38,026 bases of DNA from an uncultured Pseudomonadota bacterium (GTDB taxonomy: Bacteria > Pseudomonadota > Gammaproteobacteria > Steroidobacterales > Steroidobacteraceae): the NCBI GenBank assembly GCA_903938365.1, contig CAJACZ010000022.1:1-38026 (forward strand). The letters are read 5' to 3'. Below the pieces are notes generated by a model. The model saw only the letters and a program-made list of their open reading frames with translations, was not told the DNA's origin and did not search any database. The translations under genes were made by a program, and so were the position numbers. Of this stretch, positions 7,231-16,500 are shown in pieces (the first letter of the stretch is position 1; every line of letters starts with the position of its first letter).

Positions 7231-8736
7231 ATGACTTCCCATGGCGTGAATGCAACACCCGACTGGCACGCGCGGGCTGCGGCACTCCAGCCGCGCACTG
7301 CCGCTTTCATCGGCGGCCGCCTGACCGCAGCCGCGAGCGGCGAGACCTTTGACGACGTCAGCCCGATCGACGGCAAGGTCTTCGCCCGGGTCGCGTCCTG
7401 CGACGAGGTCGATGTCGGGCTGGCCGTGGCCAGCGCCCGGGCGGCTTTTGACCGCGGCTCCTGGTCTTCGATGGCGCCGGCGGGCCGCAAGCGCGTGCTG
7501 CAGCGTTATGCCGAACTGATCCTCAAGCACAATGAGGAACTGGCGCTCCTCGAGACGCTCGACATGGGCAAGCCGATCTCGGACAGCCTCAAGGTCGACG
7601 TGCCCTCCGCTGCGCGTTGCATCCAGTGGTACGCGGAAGCCGTGGACAAGGTCTACGACGAAGTGGCCCCCACCGGGCCGAAGGCTCTGGCCCTGGTCAC
7701 GCGCGAGCCGCTGGGGGTGGTCGGCACGATCGTGCCCTGGAACTTCCCGATGATCATGGCCGCCTGGAAGATCGGCCCCGTGCTCGCGGCCGGCAACTCG
7801 CTCGTGCTCAAGCCCTCCGAGAAATCACCCCTGACGGCGATCCGCCTCGCGGAACTCGCCGTCGAGGCGGGGATTCCTGAGGGTGTGTTCAACGTCGTGC
7901 CCGGCTTCGGGCACACGGCCGGCAAAGCGCTGGCGCTGTCGATGGATGTCGATGCCATCGCCTTCACCGGCTCGACGGCGACCGGCAAGCTCGTGATGCA
8001 GTACGCGGGCCAGTCCAACCTGAAGCGGGTCGGCCTGGAGTGCGGCGGCAAGTCCCCCAACATCGTGCTGGCCGACTGCCCGGACCTCGACCGGGCGGCC
8101 ACTGCGGCGGCTTTTGCGATCTTCTTCAACCAGGGCGAGATGTGCTCCGCAGGGTCGCGTCTGCTGGTGGACGAATCCATCAAGGACGCGCTGCTCGAGA
8201 AGATCGCGGCGGTTGCACGCAAGCTGGTGCCCGGCGACCCGCTGGACCCCGCGACCCGCATGGGCGCCATCGTGGATGACGTCCAGATGCGGCGGGTGCT
8301 GGGTTACATCGACGCGGGGCGCGCCGATGGCGCGCAGCTGCGTCTCGGCGGGCGCCAGGTGCGCCAGGAGTCCGGGGGCTTCTACATCGAACCCACGGTC
8401 TTCGACGGGGTGGCGCCGTCGATGAGCATCGCCCGCGAGGAGATCTTCGGGCCGGTGCTCTCCACGATCACTTTCAAGGGCGTGGACGAGGCCATCCGCA
8501 TCGCCAATGACGTGATCTACGGTCTTGCCGCCGCCGTCTGGACCCGCGACATCAATACGGCGCACCGGACGGCCCGGGCGCTGCGGGCGGGAACGGTGTA
8601 CGTGAACTGCTACGACGCCGACGACATCACCGTGCCCTTCGGGGGCTTCAAGCAGTCGGGCATCGGCCGCGACAAATCGCTGCATGCCTTCGACAAGTAC
8701 ACCGAGCTGAAGACCACCTGGATCGACCTGTCCTGA
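7231..8736 (+). CDS. puuC: Gamma-glutamyl-gamma-aminobutyraldehyde dehydrogenase, PuuC-type aldehyde dehydrogenase
   Basis: A 501-residue NAD(P)-dependent aldehyde dehydrogenase. It closely follows the E. coli PuuC pattern, including RCIQWYAEAVDKVYDEVAPT, VGTIVPWNFPMI, KPSEKSPLTAIRLAELA and the C-terminal DITVPFGGFKQSGIGRDKS. Catalytic residues are visible: the general-base Glu in LECGGKSPNI (near residue 270) and the nucleophilic Cys in NQGEMCSAGSR (near residue 305). PuuC oxidises gamma-glutamyl-gamma-aminobutyraldehyde to the acid, the third step of putrescine degradation through gamma-glutamylated intermediates. It can also take other aminoaldehydes, such as the product of SpuC. The ORF track starts the frame at 6136, but the family N-terminus fits the ATG at 7231. 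The other puu genes are about 8 kb away. Confidence 0.92.
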   Translation: MTSHGVNATPDWHARAAALQPRTAAFIGGRLTAAASGETFDDVSPIDGKVFARVASCDEVDVGLAVASARAAFDRGSWSSMAPAGRKRVLQRYAELILKHNEELALLETLDMGKPISDSLKVDVPSAARCIQWYAEAVDKVYDEVAPTGPKALALVTREPLGVVGTIVPWNFPMIMAAWKIGPVLAAGNSLVLKPSEKSPLTAIRLAELAVEAGIPEGVFNVVPGFGHTAGKALALSMDVDAIAFTGSTATGKLVMQYAGQSNLKRVGLECGGKSPNIVLADCPDLDRAATAAAFAIFFNQGEMCSAGSRLLVDESIKDALLEKIAAVARKLVPGDPLDPATRMGAIVDDVQMRRVLGYIDAGRADGAQLRLGGRQVRQESGGFYIEPTVFDGVAPSMSIAREEIFGPVLSTITFKGVDEAIRIANDVIYGLAAAVWTRDINTAHRTARALRAGTVYVNCYDADDITVPFGGFKQSGIGRDKSLHAFDKYTELKTTWIDLS

Positions 8737-8738
8737 GC

Positions 8739-10139
8739 GTGCCAGCCTTTGATGCGCCGGTCGCCTTCGTGGACGTCGAAACCACCGGCGGACATCCCGC
8801 ATGGCATCGCGTCACCGAGGTCGCGATCGTCGGCATGCGCGAGGGCGAGGTCGAATGGGAGTGGAGTTCGCTGGTCAACCCGGGAACTTCGATCCCCCCA
8901 TCGATCCAGGTGCTCACCGGCATCAGCAACGAGATGGTCGCTGACGCGCCGCGTTTCGAGGATATCGCCGCCGAGGTCGAGCGACGCCTCGCGGGACGGC
9001 GTTTCGTCGCCCACAACGTCCGTTTCGACTACGGCTTCCTGCGTGCCGAGATGCGTCGTGCAGGGCGCGCCTACTCCGCGCCCGTGGCCTGCACCGTGCG
9101 TCTGTCCCGGCATCTCTATCCCGACGGGGGACGCCACAACCTCGATGCAGTGATCGCGCGGCACGGGCTGACCTGCGCGTCGCGGCACCGGGCGCTGCCG
9201 GATGCCCAGGTGCTGGCGCAGTTCTGGCGCGCGGTGCGGGCAGAGTGGCCCGCGGAGCGACTCGACGCGGCGCTCGAAGCGGTCGCGCGCCGTCCGTCGC
9301 TGCCCCCGCAGATTCCGGCTGATCTCGTGGACGAGTTGCCCGAGGCGCCCGGCGTGTACCGGTTCTTCGGCGAGGCGGGCGCGCTGATCTATGTCGGCAA
9401 GGCCAACAACCTGCGCGAACGCGTGCTGTCCCACTTCATGGCCGCAGGGCGCGATGCCAAGTCGCAGCGACTCTCGTCTCAGGTGCGGGACATCGAGTGG
9501 ACCGAGACGGCGGGCGAGCTCGGCGCGCTGCTGCTCGAGGCGCGCCTGGTCCGCGAACTGCAGCCCGTTTACAACCGCCGGCTGCGCGGGGCCAGCGAAA
9601 ACTGGACCTGGGCGGTCGGTGACGATGGCCGGGCGCCCCGGCTCGTCGATCTTGCCGCCGAGTCGGCCGAGGGCGCGGACGTGTTCGGCCTGTATCGCAC
9701 CGCAAAGCAGGCGCGGACCGCGCTCACCGGGATCGCGCGGGACGCGCGCCTGTGCCTGCGCGTGCTCGGACTCGAGCCCGGCACCACGGGTTCCTGCTTC
9801 GGCTACCAGGTCGGACGCTGCTCCGGCGCCTGCGTGGGCCGGGAGCCCGCGTTGCGCCACAACCTGCGCCTGAAGCTCACGCTCGCGCCCCACAAGCTCA
9901 AGGCCTGGCCTTATGCGGGCGCGATCGGCATCGAGGAGCGCGGCGCCACGGGCGACGTGCACCTGCACGTGGTCGACCAGTGGCAGCACCTCGGTACGCT
10001 GCTGCCGGAGAGCGGGCCGGCGGAACTGGCACGACCCGACCGCTTTGACGTCGATGTCTACCGCATACTCACTCGCTACCTCAAACCCGGCATGCGTGGC
10101 ATCCGGCCCATGCCTGCACGGCACCCGGACGCTCCATGA
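8739..10139 (+). CDS. DEDDh 3'-5' exonuclease fused to a GIY-YIG (UvrC/Cho-like) endonuclease domain
   Basis: A 466-residue two-domain nuclease. Residues about 8-165 form a DnaQ/polymerase III epsilon-like DEDDh exonuclease, with FVDVETTGG (first Asp and Glu), HNVRFDYGFL (second Asp) and HRALPDAQVL (His and last Asp). Residues about 200-285 form a GIY-YIG domain, PGVYRFFGEAGALIYVGKAN, followed by LRERVLSHF and a UvrC-like EARLVRELQPVYNRRL. The remaining C-terminal part has GSCFGYQVGRCSGAC, which recalls the cysteine-bearing UvrC/Cho region. A role in DNA repair or damage trimming is likely but untested. The GTG start is 2 bases after the puuC stop, and the stop overlaps rlmKL (ATGA), so the three genes are probably co-transcribed. 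I know no standard gene symbol. Confidence 0.85.
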   Translation: MPAFDAPVAFVDVETTGGHPAWHRVTEVAIVGMREGEVEWEWSSLVNPGTSIPPSIQVLTGISNEMVADAPRFEDIAAEVERRLAGRRFVAHNVRFDYGFLRAEMRRAGRAYSAPVACTVRLSRHLYPDGGRHNLDAVIARHGLTCASRHRALPDAQVLAQFWRAVRAEWPAERLDAALEAVARRPSLPPQIPADLVDELPEAPGVYRFFGEAGALIYVGKANNLRERVLSHFMAAGRDAKSQRLSSQVRDIEWTETAGELGALLLEARLVRELQPVYNRRLRGASENWTWAVGDDGRAPRLVDLAAESAEGADVFGLYRTAKQARTALTGIARDARLCLRVLGLEPGTTGSCFGYQVGRCSGACVGREPALRHNLRLKLTLAPHKLKAWPYAGAIGIEERGATGDVHLHVVDQWQHLGTLLPESGPAELARPDRFDVDVYRILTRYLKPGMRGIRPMPARHPDAP

Positions 10140-12382
10140 ATGAATCCCTGTATCAGTACCTCGCCAGCGTGCCGCGCGGCTTCGCGGACCTGCTGGCCCT
10201 GGAACTGACCGCGCTCGGAGCGCTCGACGTGCGCGAGCGCGGCAACGCGGTGGCTTTCACCGGCACGCTCGAGACCGGCTACCGTGCCTGCCTGGAGTCG
10301 CGCGTCGCGAGCCGTGTGTACCTGTCGATCATGCGCTTCGAGGCCGAGGACGACGCGGCCATCTACGCGGCGCTGCGCGGCATCGACTGGGCGTCCCATG
10401 TCGATCCGCGTTCCACGCTCGCCTGTGAATGGAGCGGACGTCACCCGGCGATCGGCAATACGCATTTCGGCACCTTGCGCCTCAAGGATGCGATCTGTGA
10501 CTCGCTGCGTGACAGCGTCGGCAGCCGCCCGGACATCGCGACCGAGGAGCCAGGGCTGCGGGTCCATGCGCATGCCGTGGGCACGACCGTCACCGTTTCA
10601 ATCGACCTGGCCGGAGAGGGCTTGCACCGCCGGGGCTGGCGTCTGGAGGCGGGTGAGGCGCCGCTGCGCGAAAACGTCGCGGCGGGCATCCTGCTGCGCG
10701 CCGGATGGCCGGCCATGGCCGCCGCGGGCGGTGCGTTCGTCGATCCGATGTGTGGCGCGGGCACGGTGCTCGTCGAGGCGGCCCTGATCGCGGCGGACGT
10801 GGCGCCCGGCCTGTCCCGGCGGTACTACGGGTTCCGGCGCTGGCGCCGCCATGATTCTGCGCTGTGGGATCGGCTGCATGCGGCAGCGGGAGCCCGAGCC
10901 GAGGCCGGACTCGCGGCAGCACGCGCACGCGCCGCCGTGCTGCTGGGCCGGGACACCGACCCGGCGATGCTGCGGCTGGCGCGCAGCAATGCCGAGCGGG
11001 CCGGAGTGGGCGACCTGGTCCGCGTGGAGCCGGGCGCACTGGCGGATGCCGCGCCGCCCGAGGCGGCCCCGGTCGGCCTGCTCTGCACCAATCCTCCTTA
11101 TGGCGTGCGGCTCGGCGACTTCGAAGGGGCCAGGGCAGTCCACCAGGAACTCGGGCGGGTGCTGCGCGAACGCTTCGCGGGCTGGAAGGCCGCCGTGCTG
11201 ACGGGCGACCCGCGCCTGGGGCTCGAACTAGGGCTGCGCGCCTCGCGCGTCCACACGGTGTGGAACGGCGCGATCGAATGCCGGCTGCTGCGCATCGACG
11301 TGGAAGCCGCGGCGCAGCGCGACCTGCGGCCCCAGCGCGGCCCGCAGATCGATGCGGCGCTCGCGCAGTCGGCGGGTGGCGTGATGTTCGGCAACCGCGT
11401 CGCCAAGAACCTGCGGACCTTGTCCTCATGGGCGCGCCGCGAGTCCGTGGGCTGCTACCGCATCTACGATGCCGACATGCCCGAATACGCGCTGGCCATT
11501 GATCTCTACACCGCGGCGGACGGCGCCGAACGGTGGCTCTACGTGCAGGAATACGCCGCGCCCCACGACATCCCGGAGGAGACCGTCCGGCGCCGGCGCA
11601 GCGAGGCGCTGGCCGCGCTGGTCGACACCACGGGCGTGCCGTCCGACCACGTCCACCTGCGCACGCGGCGCCGCAGCCGCCATGGCGAGCAGTACAGCAA
11701 GCGTGACGACAGCGGGCTGTTCCACGTCGTGGCCGAGGGCGGCCTGAAATTCCGGGTCAATTTCGGCGATTACCTCGACACCGGTCTGTTCCTCGACCAT
11801 CGCGTGACGCGGGCGCGGCTGCGCGAACTGGCCCGTGGCCGGCATTTCCTGAACCTGTTCGCCTACACGGGCAGCGGTACGGTCTACGCGGCGGCCGGCG
11901 GCGCGGCCTCGACCACGACGGTGGACCTGTCGGCGACCTACCTGGACTGGGCGCGCGGCAATCTCGAGCTCAACGGTCTCTGGGGGCCGCAGCATCGGCT
12001 CGTGCAGGCCGATGCGCGCCAATGGCTGACGGATGCCGCGGAGCGTGGCGAGCGCTACGATCTGGTGTTCTGCGACCCGCCGACCTTCTCGAACAGCAAG
12101 CGCATGGAAGGCGTGCTCGACATCCAGCGCGACCACGCGGCCCTGATCGACGCCTGCATGCGCGTGCTCGAGCCGGGTGGCCTGCTGGTGTTCTCGACCA
12201 ATGCGCAGCGCTTCAAGCTGGATCCGTGGCTCGCGGAACGCTATGCGATCCTCGACGTCAGCCGGCGCTCCGTGCCGCCGGATTTCGCGCGCAATACGCG
12301 GATCCACCAGTGCTACGAACTGGCCTTCGCCGGCCCGGCCGACGGTCCGTCCGGGGCGACGGCCGGGAGTCGGACAGGCTGA
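10136..12382 (+). CDS. rlmL: Bifunctional 23S rRNA methyltransferase RlmKL (m2G2445 and m7G2069)
   Basis: A 748-residue fused rRNA methyltransferase. Residues 1-155 contain the N-terminal ferredoxin-like and THUMP RNA-binding regions (YLASVPRGFADLLALEL). The first Rossmann methyltransferase follows, with FVDPMCGAGTVLVEAALIA and the catalytic NPPYG at residues 319-323; it modifies guanine N2 at position 2445 in E. coli numbering. The second domain has NLFAYTGSGTVYAA and DPPTFSNSKRM (Asp near 647) and carries out N7 methylation of G2069. Both active-site motifs are intact and the length matches gammaproteobacterial RlmKL (about 700 residues). The gene overlaps the exonuclease gene by 4 bases. 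It is also called rlmKL. Confidence 0.95.
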   Translation: MNESLYQYLASVPRGFADLLALELTALGALDVRERGNAVAFTGTLETGYRACLESRVASRVYLSIMRFEAEDDAAIYAALRGIDWASHVDPRSTLACEWSGRHPAIGNTHFGTLRLKDAICDSLRDSVGSRPDIATEEPGLRVHAHAVGTTVTVSIDLAGEGLHRRGWRLEAGEAPLRENVAAGILLRAGWPAMAAAGGAFVDPMCGAGTVLVEAALIAADVAPGLSRRYYGFRRWRRHDSALWDRLHAAAGARAEAGLAAARARAAVLLGRDTDPAMLRLARSNAERAGVGDLVRVEPGALADAAPPEAAPVGLLCTNPPYGVRLGDFEGARAVHQELGRVLRERFAGWKAAVLTGDPRLGLELGLRASRVHTVWNGAIECRLLRIDVEAAAQRDLRPQRGPQIDAALAQSAGGVMFGNRVAKNLRTLSSWARRESVGCYRIYDADMPEYALAIDLYTAADGAERWLYVQEYAAPHDIPEETVRRRRSEALAALVDTTGVPSDHVHLRTRRRSRHGEQYSKRDDSGLFHVVAEGGLKFRVNFGDYLDTGLFLDHRVTRARLRELARGRHFLNLFAYTGSGTVYAAAGGAASTTTVDLSATYLDWARGNLELNGLWGPQHRLVQADARQWLTDAAERGERYDLVFCDPPTFSNSKRMEGVLDIQRDHAALIDACMRVLEPGGLLVFSTNAQRFKLDPWLAERYAILDVSRRSVPPDFARNTRIHQCYELAFAGPADGPSGATAGSRTG

Positions 12383-12388
12383 GCGCGC

Positions 12389-12408
12389 CGCTGGTCTTTG
12401 GACCGGCG
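12389..12408 (+). terminator. Weak hairpin after rlmKL, possible partial terminator
   Basis: CGCTGGTC-TTTG-GACCGGCG forms an 8-base-pair stem with one T-G wobble and a four-base loop, 7 bases after the rlmKL stop. No T tract follows, so at most it would attenuate read-through into the RND pump genes 22 bases further on. Confidence 0.35.
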
Positions 12409-12429
12409 TGCTGATTAAGGTTGCATCAC

Positions 12430-13536
12430 ATGAATCCGACAGGCGAAACCCCGATGTCCGCGCTCCGGCTCCGCTCCCTGGTCCTGGTGTTGTGCGCCGC
12501 GAGCCTGGCGGGCTGCAGCGGTGGCAAGCCGGGCGCTGCGACCGCCCCCGCAACCTCATCCATGACCGTCACCGTGGCTGCGCCGGTCCGCCAGGCCGTG
12601 GCACGGGAGGTGGTGGCCTCTGGCTCCGTGGCCGCCTGGCAGGAGATGTCGCTGGGCGTGGAACTGGCCGGCCTGCGCGTTTCGCAGGTCCTGGTCGAGG
12701 TGGGCAGCCGTGTCTCCGCGGGGCAGCCCCTGGTCCTGCTCGACCGGCGCACGCTGGAGGTGCAGGCGCGGCAGGCCGAGGCCAGCCTCGCGCAGGCGCG
12801 GGCGAGCCTGGAGCTGGCGCGTGCGCAGTCGGCGCGGGGCGACTCGCTACTCGAGCAGAAACTCATCTCCACGGCGAACTTCGATGAGCTGCGCGCCAAC
12901 CTCGGCAAGGCTGCGGCGCAGCTGGCCGCGGCCGAGGCGGAACGCGATTCCTCGGTGCTGCGTCTCGGGTTCGCCACCCTGCGCGCGCCGTATGCGGGCA
13001 TCGTTTCGGGCCGCAGCGTGCAGCCCGGGCAGGTCGTCAGCGCGGGCGCCGAGCTGCTGCGTCTGATCCGCGGCGGGCGCCTCGAATGGCGCGCGGAGGT
13101 CTCCGAATCCGATCTGCCGCGTATCCAGCCCGGCGCCGCCGTCCAGTTGCGCGGCCCGACCGGCGAGACCGTCGAGGGCCGCATCCGGGCCGTGTCGCCC
13201 GCCATCGATCCGCAGACGCGGACGGCCCTGATCTATGCGGACCTCCCGGCGCCGGGCAGCCTGCGTGCCGGCATGTTTGCCGAAGGACGGCTCGGGGTGG
13301 GCACGGCGGACGTGGTGGTGCTGCCGCGGCAGTCGGTCGTGTTCCGGGACGGCTATCCCTACGTGTTCGTGATCGGCAAGGAATCGCGCGTGGCGCAGCG
13401 TCGCATCGAGGTCGGCCAGTCCACCGGCGCGCAGGTCGAGATCCGCAGCGGCGTGGCCGCCGACGAAAGTGTCGTCGTGCGTGGCGCGGGCTTCCTTGGC
13501 GACGGTGACCTGGTCAAAGTCGTGGCTGGCAGCTGA
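12430..13536 (+). CDS. RND efflux pump periplasmic adaptor (membrane fusion) lipoprotein
   Basis: A 368-residue periplasmic adaptor subunit of an RND efflux pump. The signal peptide ends in a lipobox (CAASLAGC), so the protein should be lipid-anchored to the inner membrane. Domains in order: a barrel-sandwich/lipoyl half, GLRVSQVLVEVGSRVSAGQP; an alpha-helical hairpin of Ala/Gln/Glu-rich repeats (about residues 105-165); the second lipoyl half, LRAPYAGIVSGRSVQPGQVV; then a beta-barrel and a membrane-proximal domain. The start was set at the ATG at 12430 because a TAAGG site lies nine bases before it; the ATG at 12454 is a plausible alternative with a shorter n-region. It is followed three bases later by the pump gene. 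No outer-membrane channel gene is nearby, so a TolC-like partner must be encoded elsewhere. Confidence 0.92.
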   Translation: MNPTGETPMSALRLRSLVLVLCAASLAGCSGGKPGAATAPATSSMTVTVAAPVRQAVAREVVASGSVAAWQEMSLGVELAGLRVSQVLVEVGSRVSAGQPLVLLDRRTLEVQARQAEASLAQARASLELARAQSARGDSLLEQKLISTANFDELRANLGKAAAQLAAAEAERDSSVLRLGFATLRAPYAGIVSGRSVQPGQVVSAGAELLRLIRGGRLEWRAEVSESDLPRIQPGAAVQLRGPTGETVEGRIRAVSPAIDPQTRTALIYADLPAPGSLRAGMFAEGRLGVGTADVVVLPRQSVVFRDGYPYVFVIGKESRVAQRRIEVGQSTGAQVEIRSGVAADESVVVRGAGFLGDGDLVKVVAGS

Positions 13537-13539
13537 GCC

Positions 13540-16500
13540 ATGAACCTGTCGCTCTGGGGGATCCGCAACCCGCTGCCCGCGGCGCTCACCTTTGTGGTGC
13601 TGTGCATTGCAGGGTTGTACGGGCTGCGCCAGCTGCCGATCGCGCAGCTGCCGGACATCGCGCTGCCCACCGTCCAGATCACGATGACCCTGCCGGGCGC
13701 CACGCCGTCACAGATCGAAACCGACGTGACGCGCCGGGTCGAGGACGCCGTCGCCAGCATTCCGGACATCGACAAGATCGTCTCGGCCGTGAGCGAGGGC
13801 AGCTCCGTCACCCGCATCGAGTTCGAGCTCGGACGCGACATCGAGGCGGCGCTCGACGAAGTCCGCGATGCGGTGAGCCGCGTGCGCAGCGACCTGCCGG
13901 CCGATGTCGAGGAGCCGGCCATCGTCCGGCTGAACCTGATCGGCGGCACGCTGCTCGCCTACGCGGTCCAGTCGGATCGCCTGGCCCCCGACGAATTGTC
14001 CTGGTTCGTGGACGACGTGGTCGCCAAGGCGCTCTACGGGGTCGAAGGTGTCGGCGTCGTGGCGCGCAGCGGCGGCATCGACCGCGAAGTCCGCGTCGAC
14101 CTGCGGCCCGAAGCCCTCCAGGCGCTCGGCGTCACCGCCGGGGCGGTGTCCCAGCAACTCGCCCGGCTGCAGCTCGAGCGTCCGGGTGGTCGCACCACGG
14201 CGGGCGGCAGCGAGCAGGCCGTGCGGACGGTGTCGACGGTGCGTTCAGCGGCCGACCTCGAGAACTACCCGATCTACCTGGCCGACGGTCGCGCGGTGCG
14301 GCTGTCGGCGCTGGCGCGCGTCACCGACGGCGCTGCACAGCAGCGCTCGAGCGCGTGGCTGGGCGAGAAGGAAGTCGTGAGCGTCTCGTTGCGCCGCACC
14401 CGCGGATCCAGCGAAGTGGCGGTGGGCGAGGGCGTGCGGTCGCGCATCGAGCGGCTGCAGCAGGAATATCCCCATGTCCGCTTCGTCGAGGTGGCCTCCA
14501 GCGTGGAGAACGCGAGCGCGTCCTATCGCTCGTCGATGATCATGCTGCTCGAGGGGGCCGTGCTGGCGGTCATCGTGGTGTGGTTCTTCCTGCGCGACTG
14601 GCGAGCGACGTGGATCTCGGCGCTGGCGCTGCCGCTCTCCGTGATCCCGACTTTCGGCCTGATGCACTGGTTCGGTTTCTCGCTGAACCTGCTCTCGCTG
14701 CTCGCACTGGCCGTGGTGGTCGGTGTGCTGGTCGACGATGCCATCGTCGAGGTCGAGAACGTCGCGCGTCATCGCGCAATGGGCAAACCGCCCCTGCAGG
14801 CCGCCATCGAGGCCTCCGACGAGATCGGCACCGCCGTCATCGCCACCTCGGCGACGCTGGCTGCCGTGTTCGTGCCGGTGGCGTTCATGCCCGGCGTGAC
14901 CGGCAAGTTCTTCCGGGAGTTCGGCTGGACGGCTGCGGGGGCGGTGCTGTTCTCGCTGCTGGTGGCGCGCCTGCTGACGCCGATGCTGGCGGCCTTCTAC
15001 ATGAAGGGCGAGCCGCGTGCGGCGACCGACACGCCGCTGGTCCGCCGCTATATCGGCTGGGTCGAACTCGCGCTGGCGCATCGGCGCTGGGCGCTGGCGC
15101 TCGCCATGCTGACCTTCATCGGCTCGCTTGCGCTGGTGCCGCTGATCCCCAAGACCTTCCTGCCGCCCACTGACGCCTCGCGCGTGCAGCTCCAGGTGGA
15201 GCTGCCGCCCGGCGCGCGGCACGCAGATACGCTCGAGCTCGCGCGCGAGGTCCGGGCGCGGCTGGCCGCCGTGCCGGAGCTGGTCAGCGTGTTCACGACC
15301 CTGGGCGGCGAGGGCAGCGAGACCATGGGCGGCGGGCTTTCGTTCGGCGAGGTGCGCAAGGCCTCGCTGACCCTGGAGTTCGACCGCGAGCGCGAGCGCG
15401 ACAGCGCGCAGCTCGAGGAAGCGGTGCGTGAGCTGCTGCGCGACCTGCCCGGCGCGCGCGTGAGCTTTGCCGCGGCGGGGCCGGGCGATCGCTTGAGCCT
15501 GGTGCTGGCGGGGCGCGACTCCGAGCTGCTCGGCTCGGCGTCCCGTGAGCTCGCCGCGGCGATCCGGACGCTGCCCGGGCTGGGCACGGTCACGACCTCG
15601 GCTTCGCTGTTGCGTCCCGAGATCGTCATCCGGCCCGACCCGGCGCGCGCGGCCGATCTAGGCGTGTCCACGGTGGACATCGCCGACGCGGCGCGCATCG
15701 CGACCAGCGGCGATTTCCGCCAGCGCCTCGCGAAGCTCAACCTCGCCGAACGCCAGGTGCCGATCCGCGTGCAGCTGGCGGACCAGTCGCTCGGCGATGT
15801 GGCGGTACTGCGCCAGTTGCGGGTGCCGGGGGCGAACGGTCCGGTGCCCCTGTCCGCGGTCGCGGACATCCGCGAGAGCAGCGGGCCGGCGCGCATCGAC
15901 CGCCTTGATCGCGAGCGCAACGTCACCGTGGGCGCGGAGCTCAACGGCCGGCCGCTCGGTGAGGTGATGGCGGAGGTGCGGAAGCTCGAGGCCGCGCAAA
16001 CCCTGCCGCCCGGGGTCCGACTGCTGGCGTCGGGCGATTCCCAGTCATTCGTCGAACTGTTCCTCGGCTTTGCCCTCGCGATGCTCGCCGGAGTGGTCTG
16101 CGTCTATCTGGTCCTGCTGCTGCTGTTCAACAGTGTCACCCAGCCGTTGATCATCCTCGCCGCCGTGCCGCTCTGCGGCGGCGGAGCGTTCGGCGCGCTG
16201 CTGCTCACTGGGTATGCGCTGTCGCTGCCGTCGCTGATCGGCCTGCTGCTGTTGACCGGCATCGCGACCAAGAACTCGATCCTGATCGTGGACTACGCCA
16301 TCCTCGGCGAGCAGGCAGGCATGCCGCGGCGCGAGGCCTTGCTGGAGGCCTGCCGCAAGCGGGTGCGTCCCGTGATCATGACCACCCTGGCAATGGGCGC
16401 GGGCATGCTGCCGATTGCGCTGGGCCTGGGCGCCGACGGTGGGTTCCGTGCGCCGCTCGGGGTTTCGGTGATCGGGGGCCTGATCACCTCGACGCTGCTC

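Noticed and set aside
13602-15173. A 523-codon overlapping plus-strand frame inside the RND permease gene.
   Set aside because: It is a shifted-frame shadow with Arg/Ala/Gly-rich composition. The RND frame has full family motifs over its entire length.
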